Shown here piece after piece: positions 10,662 through 21,177 of a DNA stretch of 64,000 bases (its first letter is position 1; every line of letters starts with the position of its first letter). The translations under genes were made by a program, and so were the position numbers. Source of the DNA: Phytopythium helicoides (taxonomy: Eukaryota > Oomycota > Peronosporomycetes > Pythiales > Pythiaceae); assembly GCA_024867545.1 (NCBI GenBank), contig JANFNE010000065.1, positions 124,001 through 188,000 of the forward strand. The letters are read 5' to 3'. The notes below the pieces were generated by a model. It was given only the letters and a program-made list of their open reading frames with translations, was not told where the DNA came from and ran no database searches.

Positions 10662-12454
10662 CTAGTAACCGTACTTGTCGTTCAGCGCAGTTCGTCCATC
10701 GCCCGTTTGATTCTTTGGTGGCACCCATACACTCTCGCCGCCCTCCAGCGTATTGGTCTCGCCGATGGCTTGAGGTCCTGACTGCCCAACCGGAGGAAGC
10801 GACGGACCCACAACACGCCGTTTCTTCACCTCAGGTGCAGCTGCACGCTTGTCGGCGTGATTCGAAGGAGGCTCTGGGGATCTCGCCTTCCGCGTCGGAG
10901 CTTGAGGAAGGGGTTTATCAATTGCATCCAGCCGCTTGTGCTGGTTTATCTTCTCGCTATCATTCGTCGGAACACTTCGTTCTTGCGCTTTGGCGTCACG
11001 CCCTTCTTCTTTTGAGGATTCATCCGCTCTGGGTATCTGATTGCTGACCACCGCTTCTGTGGCTATGCCATTTGCAGACGATTCGGGCAGTGTCGGCAGT
11101 GCTGGTCTGGCAATCGCCAGCAGTTGTTGCTGACGCTTCAATTCCCCTTGTAGCTCATCTCTTCGACGAGTGACGGCAGCGCGGTCGCTCGCAACGAGCT
11201 GCTCGCTCGTCGCATTCATGAACGAATCCAGAGAGTCGATCTCCTCCTCCTCCTTGCTGTTGACATCCTTTGGCTGCGCAGGCGCGGCTGCTAGCTTCCG
11301 TTCTACTTCCTTGAGATCCGCCTCCAATCTTTTCACGTTCGCCTCGATATCGTCGGCAGTCAAAGCTGTTGTGGCAGTTGCATTGGTCGCTGCCTTGACC
11401 GCACCACCGGTGCCAAGCGAAGCAACCTGCTGCTTTCGAACAGCATGCTTCTGCTGATTCGATCGCGTACGGTCGTAGAAGTCGTCTTCATCACTGTCAT
11501 AACCGTACAACGCTTCATTGACGCTCGGCTTCTTCCGGGTGGCACTCTTTGCCGCCGCAGTATCGCTTCTCTGGGCGTTCTTGGCGTGAATCCTGTCCTC
11601 GAGGTCCTGGATCTCTCGCATCAGCGACTCGATGCGCTCCTCGTTGCGCGAGAGCTGCTGCTGCTGTCCATCCGACAGCCCCGAGAGCTGGTGCTGCTTG
11701 GCAAGGATGCGGGATTTCTCGCGCTTGAGGTTCTCCATCTTGGCGATCTTGGCCTGCAGCTGCTGGAACAGCTCCTGGTCCTTCTCGTTCAGCTCCGACT
11801 TCTTCACCTTGGACTCGTACGGCGTGTCTTCCTCCTTGAGCTGCATCACCACCATCACCGCCAAGTTAGTTGACGACTGCCCTCATCAGCGACAGCAGAT
11901 CAAGCTGCGCGTACGTTGCGCAGGTAGTCCGGGAGCTTCTCCTTCTTGCCGGTCGTCTGCTCCTGCTCCTCCTCCTCGTCGTCCTCGTCGTCCACTGCAT
12001 CTTCTCGGAAGCCCCACGTCGCGCCCTCGTCCTCCTTGTCCTCCTTCTCGGCCCTGCGCGGCTGCCTCTCGGGCGGTAGCAGCTCCTGCGGCCCCAGCAC
12101 CGCGTACAGCCGCGTGGATTCGCCGAACGCGAGCACGTCGCCCACGTTCAGGCGCGCGAACTCGTGCGCGGGCAGGCGGCGCTTGTTGACGAACGTGCCG
12201 TGCGTGCTGCCCAGGTCGCGCACGAACAGCGCGCCGCGCGCGTCGAACTGCAGCGCCGCGTGCACGCGCGAGACCGACGGGTGCTGCAGCTGCAGGTCGC
12301 AGGGCGGCGCCGCGCGGCCCGCGAGCGCGAAGCTGCGGCCCGCGGTGGCCGGCAGCGCCAGCGCCTCGACCACCAGCCCGCCCTTGATGACCTCGAGCGC
12401 CACGCCGTGCGCGTTGGCGCCGTCCGCGCCCCAGGCCGGCGGCTCGTAGCCCAT
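10662..12454 (-). CDS. Kanadaptin-like FHA-domain protein (SLC4A1AP family)
   Basis: Two exons: 12454-11915 and 11840-10662, joined in phase 0 across a 74-bp intron (11841-11914; gtacgc donor, caactaac branch-like site, gcag acceptor); 572 residues. Residues ~25-125 form an FHA phosphothreonine-binding domain with HPSVSRVHA and LGSTHGTFVN, the conserved FHA core. An acidic linker and DYLRN lead into a coiled coil (LKEEDTPYESKVKK onward), then a conserved GYDSDEDDFYDRT stretch, a second coiled coil and a basic Pro-rich tail ending DKYGY. This order matches kanadaptin, a nuclear protein linked to splicing factors. The in-frame ATG at 12454 is preferred over an upstream TTG. The 3' end of the next gene lies only 66 bp upstream, so the promoter must be very short or overlap that gene. 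Confidence 0.85.
11841..11914 (-). other. Intron of kanadaptin-like gene
   Basis: 74 bp, starts gtacgcgc and ends gatgcag on the minus strand. Joining keeps the frame between DYLRN and LKEED. Confidence 0.85.
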
Positions 12455-12520
12455 GGGAGTGGGTGGCGTCGAAAGGAGGGGTTTGTATGGATTGTTTATA
12501 TGGAAACTGCTAGGATACAA

Positions 12521-13931
12521 CTAGTGCTGGCGGTTGGGCGGCAGGTTCTCCACCTGCGTGGGCTCGTCGTCCTCGCGATCGTCGTTTCTTGATGGCGTTG
12601 AGGATGGGGAAGGCCGGGGAGGCTGCTTCAGCGCGGACTTGACTGGCGTCTTGCGGCTGGGCGCCGAGTAGCCTGAGCAGCAAGAGGAAAATGTTGGTGG
12701 TCGGACGGCATTTTGTCGATTCAATGGCGACGCGGACCTTGCCGATGGGGAGTGGAGGGGGCGGGCGAGCGAGCGGAGCTGAAGCGTGTCCTGTCGAACG
12801 CCTGGGCCATGCGGTGGATCGCATCGTCTGTCGACATGACGGCTTCGTGCTAGTCAGATGGGGAAAAGAGATCCTGTTAGCTCGGGTGGAAAGTTGGTGC
12901 CCGCGAAAAGCAAAGAAAGCAGTCGCACCATTTCTTCCAGCTGAGAGTTCATGCCGTCGCACTTGGCTTCGAGGTAGCCGCACTTGGCCTGCGTCGCTCG
13001 CAGCTCTCGCTCCAGCACGTCGACCCTCATCTCGTGTTCATGGCGGAGGCGCCGCTCGTCCTCTAGTTGCTTTGCTAGCTGCTCGCAGCACGATCGATAT
13101 TAGGAGACCGCACCATAACGCCATCACCTGCCTGACCAACGAGTAGACTCTACCTGGTTGACCTTCTGCGCCAGACTCATGCTCACCGCGAGAGACTTGT
13201 GGCACACCTCTTCCAGCCTCGCGCGATCGCCGCGATCTCCTCCCGCGACGTCTTCAATCGAGGCTCGATCTTGCAGCCCAGCTTCGCTGCCGTCATCTCC
13301 ATCGCCTTGCTCACTGTCTTGATCTTCCTCGTCGCCCTCCTCGCCGTAGCTAAGGGCGTTCGCTGTCCCGCAGGTCGTCCTCTGCGTCGTGGTCCGCGTC
13401 GCTCCCCGCCTGCTTGAGCCCGAGGCGCTCGGTCTCCACTTCCAGGTCCCAGAGCATGCGCTCGAGCAGCGCAAGCTCGTTCTGCAGACTGGCCTTCTCC
13501 TCCACGCCCATTCTCCTCCTGGGCGTCGGCTCCTCGCTGACGAACGACGCGGGGCTGTCGACTCGCGACCGGCGGCTCTCGGGCGACAGCGCCTCGTCCG
13601 CGAACTGCAGCCGCCGCGCCGTCCTCCCGCTGCTGCTGCGCTCGCCGAGCCCCGAGACGCCTCGGCCCAGCGGCGTGCGGGGCGTCGCCGTCCTCGGCGT
13701 GAGCGCCGCGCGCTGCTCCACGCGCCTGGCCGCGCTCGCCGCCTGCCGCGGGCTGCGCGAGACGAAGTGCGCGGTCGAGAGCTGCTGCAGCTGCCGCTGG
13801 AGCTGCTGCTGCTGGCTCAGCTTGTAGCGGTCCGCGTCCGTCAGGTAGCCGTTCCACTCGGGCCGCCTGCGCGTCGCCGGCGAGCGCCGCGGCGCTGCAT
13901 GGAGCGCGCGCTGCTGCCGCGGCCGCTGCAT
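12521..13931 (-). CDS. Coiled-coil protein, unrecognised, at least five exons
   Basis: I do not recognise the family. Exons on the minus strand: 13931 to about 13360, about 13350-13154, 13078-12929, 12849-12738 and 12672-12521. Introns at 13079-13153, 12850-12928 and 12673-12737 (75, 79 and 65 bp) have GT-AG ends and keep the frame. The start is basic and low-complexity (ATG at 13931, Arg/Gln-rich with SP/TP sites). An acidic patch follows, then a strong coiled coil (EEVCHKSLAVSMSLAQKVNQ through QLEDERRLRHEHEMRVDVLE). The tail is Ser/Pro-rich (SAPSRKTPVKSALKQPP). Between the acidic patch of exon 1 and the coiled coil the frame shifts near 13360 without a good splice pair, so either a one-base indel or an unrecognised small intron lies there. 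Possibly cytoskeletal or centrosomal, by composition only. Confidence 0.6.
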
Positions 13932-13945
13932 GGCGGGGGCAACCA

Positions 13946-14192
13946 GTATGTCCTGGTATATCTGTGCCTCTGGTGTCGAGGGGTGCTCTGATAGGCACCT
14001 TTTATTACGGGATGTAGATTTCACCTGCGATTGCAGCAACACCTCTGTGTCCAGACTGTATTGGTACATTTACGGCATGATTGACCTCGTACGTGACAGT
14101 AGGCGACGGATGCAGTAACTCTACGTCCTGTAATAAAAGGTGGGGAATCCTCGACATTCTTGTCGTCGTCGCACAGATATACCGGGACGTAC
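13946..14192. repeat. Imperfect inverted-repeat (foldback/MITE-like) element
   Basis: Two inverted pairs nest. Bases 13946-13967 pair with 14171-14192 (22 nt, 2 mismatches; core GGTATATCTGTGC). Bases 13996-14018 pair with 14120-14142 (23 nt, 2 mismatches; core CACCTTTTATTAC). About 100 bp of unpaired sequence lies in the middle. It holds no convincing protein and lies immediately upstream of the coiled-coil gene's ATG. I see no clear target duplication. Confidence 0.7.
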
Positions 14193-14560
14193 GGGGGTTT
14201 CCCCCCGCCTTTCCCTTGCGTTCGGTCACTAACCCCCAGATGGCCGTCATGGAGAAAAGCTGCCGCGCCGGCGCTCTGCCCTCCCTGCCAGTGAGTGTCC
14301 ACCGTAGTGCTGTGTACTGTACCGTACGCGGATGCGGAGTGCCCGTGCCTGGCTGTGCACGCGGCAGCGCTGGCGCAGGATCGGCGCGGCACGCTCTGTA
14401 GTAACGCGGCGCGGTGTCCGAAGCGAGTGTTGTGACGGCCAGGCGGGCGCTCAGCAGATGCGCGCGCTGTTCGCGCATCCCCCGCAACGCGACGACGCTG
14501 CGCGCCGGCCCAGCTTGAGACGATGTAGAGGCGTTTGGGCGAGCCATCTTTACGGGGCCG
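14193..14560. other. Intergenic
   Basis: No gene supported. GC-rich sequence between the inverted-repeat element and the minisatellite. Confidence 0.5.
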
Positions 14561-14830
14561 TCTGCAAAAAGCCAATTGGCCGTCGCCCCGTTTGCAAAAC
14601 GCCAATTGGCCGTTGCCCCGTTTGCAAAACGCCATTTGGCCGTCGCCCCGTTTGCAAAAAGCCAATTGGCCGTCGCCCCGTTTGCAAAAAGCCAATTGGC
14701 CGTCGCCCCGTTTGCAAAAAGCCATTTGGCCGTTGCCCCGTTTGCAAAAAGCCATTTGGCCGTCGCCCCGTTTGCAAAAAGCCAATTGGCCGTCGCCCCG
14801 TTTGCAAAAAGCCAATTGGCCGTTGCCCCG
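14561..14830. repeat. 30-bp minisatellite, nine units
   Basis: Nine head-to-tail units in perfect 30-bp register plus a short partial ninth-to-tenth start. Consensus TTTGCAAAAAGCCAATTGGC followed by CGTCGCCCCG. Six units carry the 10-bp palindrome GCCAATTGGC (units 1, 2, 4, 5, 8, 9) and three carry GCCATTTGGC (3, 6, 7). Other variants are A/C in the A-run and C/T in CGTCG. There are no spacers between units. Open frames through it reflect a stop-free unit of 3n length, not coding. Confidence 0.95.
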
Positions 14831-15599
14831 TTTGCAACTAGGTTGTGTGTATTACGTCATCGCGTCAACCTTTCTACTGGGAGCCTAGGCGTAGACTTGC
14901 CAGGGCCTAACATAGGGTAAGGTACTAGGTATGAAACGTGTAATTGTGGCTTGTATGAGTTGCCTCGTACATGTCGTACTCATCCGGCACGGTATGAATG
15001 CAAAGCACGTGTTGAAGCGCTCATTCCAGATTATGCCGAGCGCGAAGCGCACCGATGGAGGAGCTGCTGAATCCTGTCAAGCCGAAGAGCGGTCAGTCTG
15101 CCGAGGCAAGTCCGGTTGTCTCGCCACCTCGCATGAGCTCCCTGTCGTGGTCGCCGAGCGGAGTCCTACTTCACCCCGGGCAACGACTGCATCGACCACG
15201 ACGAACCATTTCGGCGAACCTTCACAACGCCTCGACGTGCTTGCTGTACGCACCAGGCTGTACGGCTCTGTGATTGTGATCACACTATTCAGTGGCAAGA
15301 TCTTTACATTCCATCCGCCACATGGCCACCGGATCTTCCGCCTTGCACCGACACTACACTCGGTATCATATGCTCGTGATGCGGTGTACCACAGTGCTCC
15401 CAAGACGGCTCACGGGGTTCTAGCATGCTGGTCAGCGGGCTGTAAGAGACCGACCGCCGCATCAAAATTCCCAGCCGAGGCGCCAGGAAAGACGCGGCGC
15501 CGACCGGATCTCTCCGTGCGTTGATTGCGACTGGTATCGGAGATCTGAATGCCGGGCGCTGCTCGGCAGGATGCGCAGCGGTGCGGGTGCAACCGAGCT
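14831..15599. other. Intergenic upstream of coat gene 1, with possible gene fragment
   Basis: No full gene supported. At 15019-15034 the bases GCTCATTCCAGATTAT match the Inr/FPR consensus at 15 of 16 positions. 20 bp further an ATG (15055) opens MEELLNPVKPKSGQSAEASP. If one indel near 15165 is allowed, the frame continues acidic and plausible for some 30 more residues before a stop. It may be the 5' remnant of a gene, but I do not recognise it. Confidence 0.3.
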
Positions 15600-15615
15600 C
15601 CTCATTCCTGAATTT
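15600..15615 (+). promoter_or_regulatory. Inr/FPR core promoter of coat gene 1
   Basis: CCTCATTCCTGAATTT matches GCTCATTYBNNNWTTY at 15 of 16 positions, 86 bp before the ATG. About 85 bp from here are nearly identical to the promoter of coat gene 2 (27327 onward). Confidence 0.8.
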
Positions 15616-15701
15616 GCCCAGCCCAGCGCAGCTCGAGGCGTTCTATTCGATCGAAGAATACAACTGCAGCCTCGCTCGCTAATCTCCATCGACCAGGCAA
15701 C

Positions 15702-17130
15702 ATGAAGCTCGCGTCGATTGTGGCTGTTGCGGCCATCGCCTCGACTGCGTCGCCCGTCTCGGAGGCGACTTTCTTCAAGGGCCAGAGCGGCGGTGGCAAT
15801 GAGCCGTGCGACACGGACTCGGGTGCTACGACCTCGACCTCGACTGGCAACTCGTGGTGGTCGTGGGGCGGCGGTTCGCCCTCGACGAACTCGGGGGAGC
15901 CGTGTGATACGGATTCGACGCCGTCTGCGTCGACAGGCAACTCGATGTGGTCATGGGGAAGAACGCCTTCCACATCTACCTCGACTGAGCCATGCGACAC
16001 AGACTCGACGACCTCGACCTCGACGGGTAACTCATGGTGGACGTGGGGAAACACGCCCTCCACCTCGACCTCGAACGAGCCCTGTGACGACGACGCCGGT
16101 CAGGTGACGACGTACGGCTCGTGGGATTCGACCTCGAACAACCAGCCGTGCGATGACGACTCGACCTCGACGAGTTTCAGCAGCTGGTGGCCGTGGGGCA
16201 GCAGCTCCACGGGCTCGACTTCGAGCTCTACCGAGGACAGTTGGTCATGGTGGGGATCTTCTGAGACGCCGTGCCCCAGCACGGATGTCGACTCGTCGAC
16301 TACCACCTCGACCTCGACCTCAACCTCGACCCAGCAGCAACAGCAGCAGTCTACGACGACACCTGCTCCTACCACTGAGGCCCCGGCTGCCACGGCGGAA
16401 ACTCCTGCTACTGACGCTCCTACATCCACTCCAATCGCCACCCAGTGGATCGAGATTCTACCGACTGAGACCCCGGCTCCGGTTTCCACGACCGAGACTC
16501 CTGCTGTGACCCCCAGCACATCGGCCCCGACGCCTGCCCCTACGGACGTGGACTCTTCGGTCACCGAAGCTCCGGTCGCGACGACGTCTGCGCCGACTCC
16601 TGCACCGACTGTGGCGGAGACGCCAGCTCCGACGCCTGCTCCTACGGTCGCTGTGACTGATGCTCCGACCCCGGCTCCAACTGTTGCGGAGACTCCTGCT
16701 CCTACTCCCGCCCCGACCGTTGCAGAGACCTCTGCTCCTACGCCCGCCCCGACTGTGGCGGAGACCTCTGCTCCTACGCCTGCTCCTACTGTGGCGGAGA
16801 CGCCTGCTCCTACGCCTGCTCCGACTGTGGCGGAGACGCCTGCACCTACGCCTGCTCCTACGAACGTGGAGTCGTCGGTCACTGAGGCTCCGGTTGCGAC
16901 GACGTCTGCGCCAACGCCCGCTCCTACGGTTACTGTGACGGATGCTCCGACCCCGGCCCCGACTGTTGCCGAGACCTCTGCTCCGACCCCTGCTCCGACT
17001 GTCGCCCAGACGCCAGACCCGACGCCGGCCCCTACGGTTGCCGAGACGCCTGCGCCAACGGAAGCGCCGGTGGCAACGACTGCTGCTCCTGTCTCGACAC
17101 CTGCTACAACGACGGATGACTCGAGCAACA

Positions 17131-17163
<33 letters not shown>

Positions 17164-19691
17164 CTCCGGTGTCGACGCCTGCTCCGACTGTTGCCGAGAC
17201 GCCTGCCCCGACGCCTGCTCCGACTGACGTAGACTCGTCAGTGTCGGAGGCTCCTATTGCTACGACGCAGGCTCCTACGCCTGCTCCGACTGTTGCTGAG
17301 ACGTCTGCTCCGACGCCGGCGCCTACGGTTGCCGAGACGCCTGCACCAACGCCGGCGCCTACAGTTGCTGAGACGCCTGCTCCGACGCCTGCTCCAACGA
17401 CTGTAGCCCCCGAGACGGAGGCCCCTACGCCGGCTCCTACGACTGTTGCCCCTGAGACTGACGCCCCAACGACGGCTCCTGTGACGCCCGCTCCGACTCC
17501 CGCCCCAACTACAGTTGCCCCCGAGACGGAGGCCCCGACGACCGCCCCTGTGACGGAGGCCCCGACTCCCGCCCCGACTACAGTTGCTCCGGAGACTGAA
17601 GCCCCGACCACCTCTCCGACTACGGAGAGCCCGGCTGAGAATAGCGAAAGCGACAGCGGTGACAGTGACAGCAGCGACAGCAGCGACAACTCGTCTGACG
17701 AGACCCCCGCCCCGGAGACGCCTGCCCCTGAGACCCCCGCCCCGGAGACCCCCGCCCCGGAGACGCCTGCCCCTGAGACCCCCGCCCCGGAGACCCCCGC
17801 CCCGGAGACGCCTGCCCCTGAGACGCCTGCCCCGGAGACGCCTGCCCCTGAGACTACTGCTCCCGCCACGACGGCTCCTGCTACGACTGCTCCCACCGCT
17901 GACTCAAGCACGAGCACGCAACAGCAGCAGCAGCAGCAGCAGACGACGACTACTACTACTACGTCAACTCCTGCTACGACCGCACCTTCGTCGAGTGAGG
18001 GCTCGAGTGTTGACTCTTGGACCAGCGGAAGTTCGAACTCGTGGACGACTCCTAGCAACAGCGATAACACCGCACCGTGCTCAAGCGAAGGCTCAAACAC
18101 CGACTCGTGGACGGATTCGTGGACCAACACAAACACGAACACGTGGGGTACGACTACGGATGCCAGCGCACCGTGCTCTAGCGATGACTCGGACAACACC
18201 AACACGGAGTCGTGGAGCACTGGTTCGGCCTTGTACTTCACCCCCTCGACGGATTCCAGCGCACCGTGCTCTAGCGGCGACTCGGACAACACCAACACGG
18301 AGTCGTGGAGCACTGGTTCGGCCTTGTACTTCAGCCCCTCGACGGATGCCAGCGCACCGTGCTCTAGCGGTGACTCGGACAACACCAATACAGACTCGTG
18401 GACGAGCACTGGCACGGACTCAAACACGTGGGGTACGACTACGGACGCGAGCACGCCCTGCGCCAGTGGTGACTCGGACAACACCAACACGGACTCATGG
18501 ACGAGCACTGGCACGGACTCAAACACGTGGGGTACGACTACGGACGCGAGCACGCCCTGCGCCAGTGGTGACTCGGACAACACCAACACGGACTCATGGA
18601 CGAGCACCACGACGGATGCGAGCACGCCCTGCGCCAGTGGTGACTCGGACAACACCAACACGGACTCGTGGACGAGCACTGGCACGGACTCAAACACGTG
18701 GGGTACGACTACGGACGCGAGCACGCCCTGCGCCAGTGGTGACTCGGACAACACCAACACGGACTCGTGGAGCACTGGCTCGGCCTTGTACTTCAGCCCC
18801 TCGACGGATGCCAGCGCACCGTGCTCTAGCGGTGACTCGGACAACACCAACACGGACTCGTGGAGCACTGGCTCGGCCTTGTACTTCAGCCCCTCGACGG
18901 ATGCCAGCGCACCGTGCTCTAGCGGTGACTCGGACAACACCAATACAGACTCGTGGACGAGCACTGGCACGGACTCAAACACGTGGGGTACGACTACGGA
19001 CGCGAGCACGCCCTGCGCCAGTGGTGACTCGGACAACACCAACACGGACTCATGGACGAGCACTGGCACGGACTCAAACACGTGGGGTACGACTACGGAC
19101 GCGAGCACGCCCTGCGCCAGTGGTGACTCGGACAACACCAACACGGACTCATGGACGAGCACCACGACGGATGCGAGCACGCCCTGCGCCAGTGGTGACT
19201 CGGACAACACCAACACGGACTCGTGGACGAGCACTGGCACGGACTCAAACACGTGGGGTACGACTACGGACGCGAGCACGCCCTGCGCCAGTGGTGACTC
19301 GGACAACACCAACACGGACTCGTGGACGAGCACTGGCACGGACTCAAACACGTGGGGTACGACTACGGACGCGAGCACGCCCTGCGCCAGTGGTGACTCG
19401 GACAACACCAACACGGACTCATGGACGAGCACCACGACGGATGCGAGCACGCCCTGCGCCAGTGGTGACTCGGACAACACCAACACGGACTCGTGGACGA
19501 GCACTGGCACGGACTCAAACACGTGGGGTACGACTACGGACGCGAGCACGCCCTGCGCCAGCGGTGACTCGGACAACACCAACACGGACTCGTGGACGAG
19601 CACCACGACGGATGCGAGCACGCCCTGCGCCAGTGGTGACTCGGATAACAACCAGCAGCAGCAGTCGTGGCGTCGTGCCCTTCGCCACTAG
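15702..19691 (+). CDS. Secreted mucin-like Cys-punctuated repeat protein 1
   Basis: 1,329 residues, single exon, with a signal peptide (MKLASIVAVAAIASTASPVS). (1) Residues ~25-200 are modules of PCDTDS followed by a Trp cluster (WWSWG, WWTWG, WWPWG). (2) A long Pro/Thr region of TVAETPAPTPAP-like 12-mers follows, with Gln runs. (3) An acidic SDSGDSDSSDSS linker leads to about ten ETPAP pentamers. (4) A C-terminal array, 18.0-19.65 kb, has modules of 24, 31 and 33 residues, each with one Cys in PCASGDSDN or PCSSGDSDN. It ends QQQQSWRRALRH. No C-terminal hydrophobic segment suggests no GPI anchor. Dense Thr/Ser implies heavy O-glycosylation; regularly spaced single Cys suggest disulfide cross-linking. 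Best guess: an extracellular coat, mucilage or adhesive protein, analogous to but not sharing repeats with Phytophthora CAR mucins. Function is inferred. Confidence 0.85.
17131..17162 (+). repeat. CAG/polyglutamine tract in coat protein 1
   Basis: About ten consecutive CAG codons. Similar Gln runs sit at the same architectural positions in coat gene 2 (about 28743-28768 and 29127-29150). Confidence 0.9.
18006..19650 (+). repeat. Coding tandem array with 555-bp higher-order period
   Basis: Units of 99, 93 and 72 bp encode 33-, 31- and 24-residue modules with one Cys each. The order 99-99-72-99-93-93 sums to 555 bp. A marker variant (CACCAATACAGACTCG) occurs near 18383 and again near 18938, exactly 555 bp apart, showing block duplication. 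Confidence 0.85.
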
Positions 19692-20964
19692 GCGAAAACT
19701 GTTTAGCAGCTATCCTCACAGCCCTGCGCTGTACTGGCATTGATGTTGTAGCGTAGCGAAGTGCAGTAGCATAGTGTTGATGCGTGTGAGTGTTATCTTT
19801 GTAAGAAACTTGTTGCTTTGATTTTCATTGGATTTACAGTAGATCATCACATTGACAAATGACCAAGCCGCTCAGGAATCTCAATGGTTGCCTGCTCTGC
19901 TTGGCGTGGTGCTTTGGAGGTGAGACTCGTTTCACCCAGCATTCCAGGTCGAACTGTAGACGGATTACGAGGCACAGCGCGGAGCAGATGTTTGATCACT
20001 ACTTTTTTCGTCACGCAGCGCATCGATTATTTGTTCAAGTTGTGGCAAAGAGTAAAGCCTCCCTGGAGTAGATTCAATGCAATCGTGCGGTCAGATTTCG
20101 AGCCAACGAGGTAGTCGCCTTCGCGATATAGACCAATGGCAAAGGTCTTTGGGATGCCAGCAAAATTAGTCGTGTTACGCCTTTGCTATCGCGCATGGGG
20201 GCTGCGAGGCTTGTCCATTACGAGCAGCCTGGGTATGGCGTGGAGGGTATCGATAAGGAAAATGAACAGCCCTGCCTACTACAACTACTTGCTATGGAGA
20301 GGCGACAACTTCTAATCGTTGTTATGTCCCTTGGAGAGGCAACGAAGCGCTTCCGCTGCAACGGAAAACTGGCCTTCTTCTCCGCAGCAAACCACCTGCA
20401 ATTTATTCATAGGAGAAGCATGCTACGTGAGCATGCAGTTTGGATCAACCGATTCGAACAGCAATTTCAGTATAGGAACAGACTTGAACTTCATTATGAT
20501 AAGCGGGATCATGATTGTAAACGCGAGCTTGTCGAGTTTGTGCTCGGGCCATGCCGTCGCTCAAAAACTCGAGCAGGTACGGGGCGAACAAGCAAATATA
20601 AAGAGACTCGCACGTCCATCGAGTTTGATCTGATAGAGACGCTTATAATCACCGACATCTACATCGATAACAATGCGCTCACGGGTTGCCTGCACCGTCA
20701 TAGGAGGTCAGCGCCTCCAAATCATTTTTGTCCAACTATAAAAGACCCATTTTGAGTATTTATAGATTTCTTGACTCCTTTATATCAGGACAGAGCTCGT
20801 ACGAACAGCAAGCGCATCTCGTGAGCCGCATGCCCGGTGCCTCTACATGCAGCCGTGTCTGCGCGTCCTCCGAGGCGACGGTCGACGCCCAAGTCGCTTG
20901 CGAGGGCTCTTTGGTCCCTACAGGCCGCGTAAGCAACTGCTGCTCACTATGGAGAACGATCGAC
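19692..20964. other. Intergenic; possible degenerate gene or transposon remnant
   Basis: About 1.27 kb after coat gene 1, beginning with its 3' UTR, part of which resembles that of coat gene 2. Between 20030 and 20700 the minus strand gives several stop-interrupted stretches that look protein-like (for example MKFKSVPILKLLFESVDPN near 20470), but I could not recognise them and no intact gene is supported. Confidence 0.4.
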
Positions 20965-21125
20965 TGTCAGGCTTCCACGTATTGCGACAAGGTGACGCGA
21001 AGCACATGCGAAGGAAGGCAGCTTTTCCCGATCTAGTCGTTTCAGTTCTATATTTAGCTACAGTAGTTAGAGAGCAGTGCACTTGGGTCGCTCTGTTCAC
21101 TTCTGAGCTTTCCAAGTTTCGTCAA
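20965..21125 (+). repeat. Split direct repeat A1
   Basis: 161 bp starting TGTCAGGCTTCCACG and ending CCAAGTTTCGTCAA; copied at 26701-26861. It holds an Inr-like TTCACTTC at 21096-21103, so it probably carries the element's promoter. Confidence 0.95.
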
Positions 21126-21177
21126 AACCTCCGTCGGCATTTCGCTCTCTCTCACCTTGCTCAAGCTTCCGTCGGAC

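Noticed and set aside
14561..14830. Minisatellite as a CRISPR array
   Set aside because: Units are contiguous with no unique spacers, and the host is eukaryotic.
14931..15524. 197-residue open frame upstream of coat gene 1
   Set aside because: Composition is not protein-like beyond a hydrophobic start, and an Inr plus alternative ATG lie inside it in another frame.
16100..19651. Very long minus-strand open frame opposite coat gene 1 (also opposite genes 2, 3 and 4: 28997-30913, 32240-35140, 37361-40150)
   Set aside because: Stop-free shadow of in-frame repeats whose unit length is a multiple of three; no signal peptide, promoter or conserved tail on that strand.
17584..19743. Long Arg-rich plus-strand frames overlapping coat genes (also 29359-31002, 32419-35268)
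   Set aside because: Shifted-frame readings of the same repeats; the frames with signal peptide, Inr at the right distance and conserved C-terminus are the real ones.
20183..20755. 190-residue plus-strand frame before the retrotransposon
   Set aside because: No recognisable domain; the minus strand looks at least as protein-like but is stop-interrupted, so neither is called.
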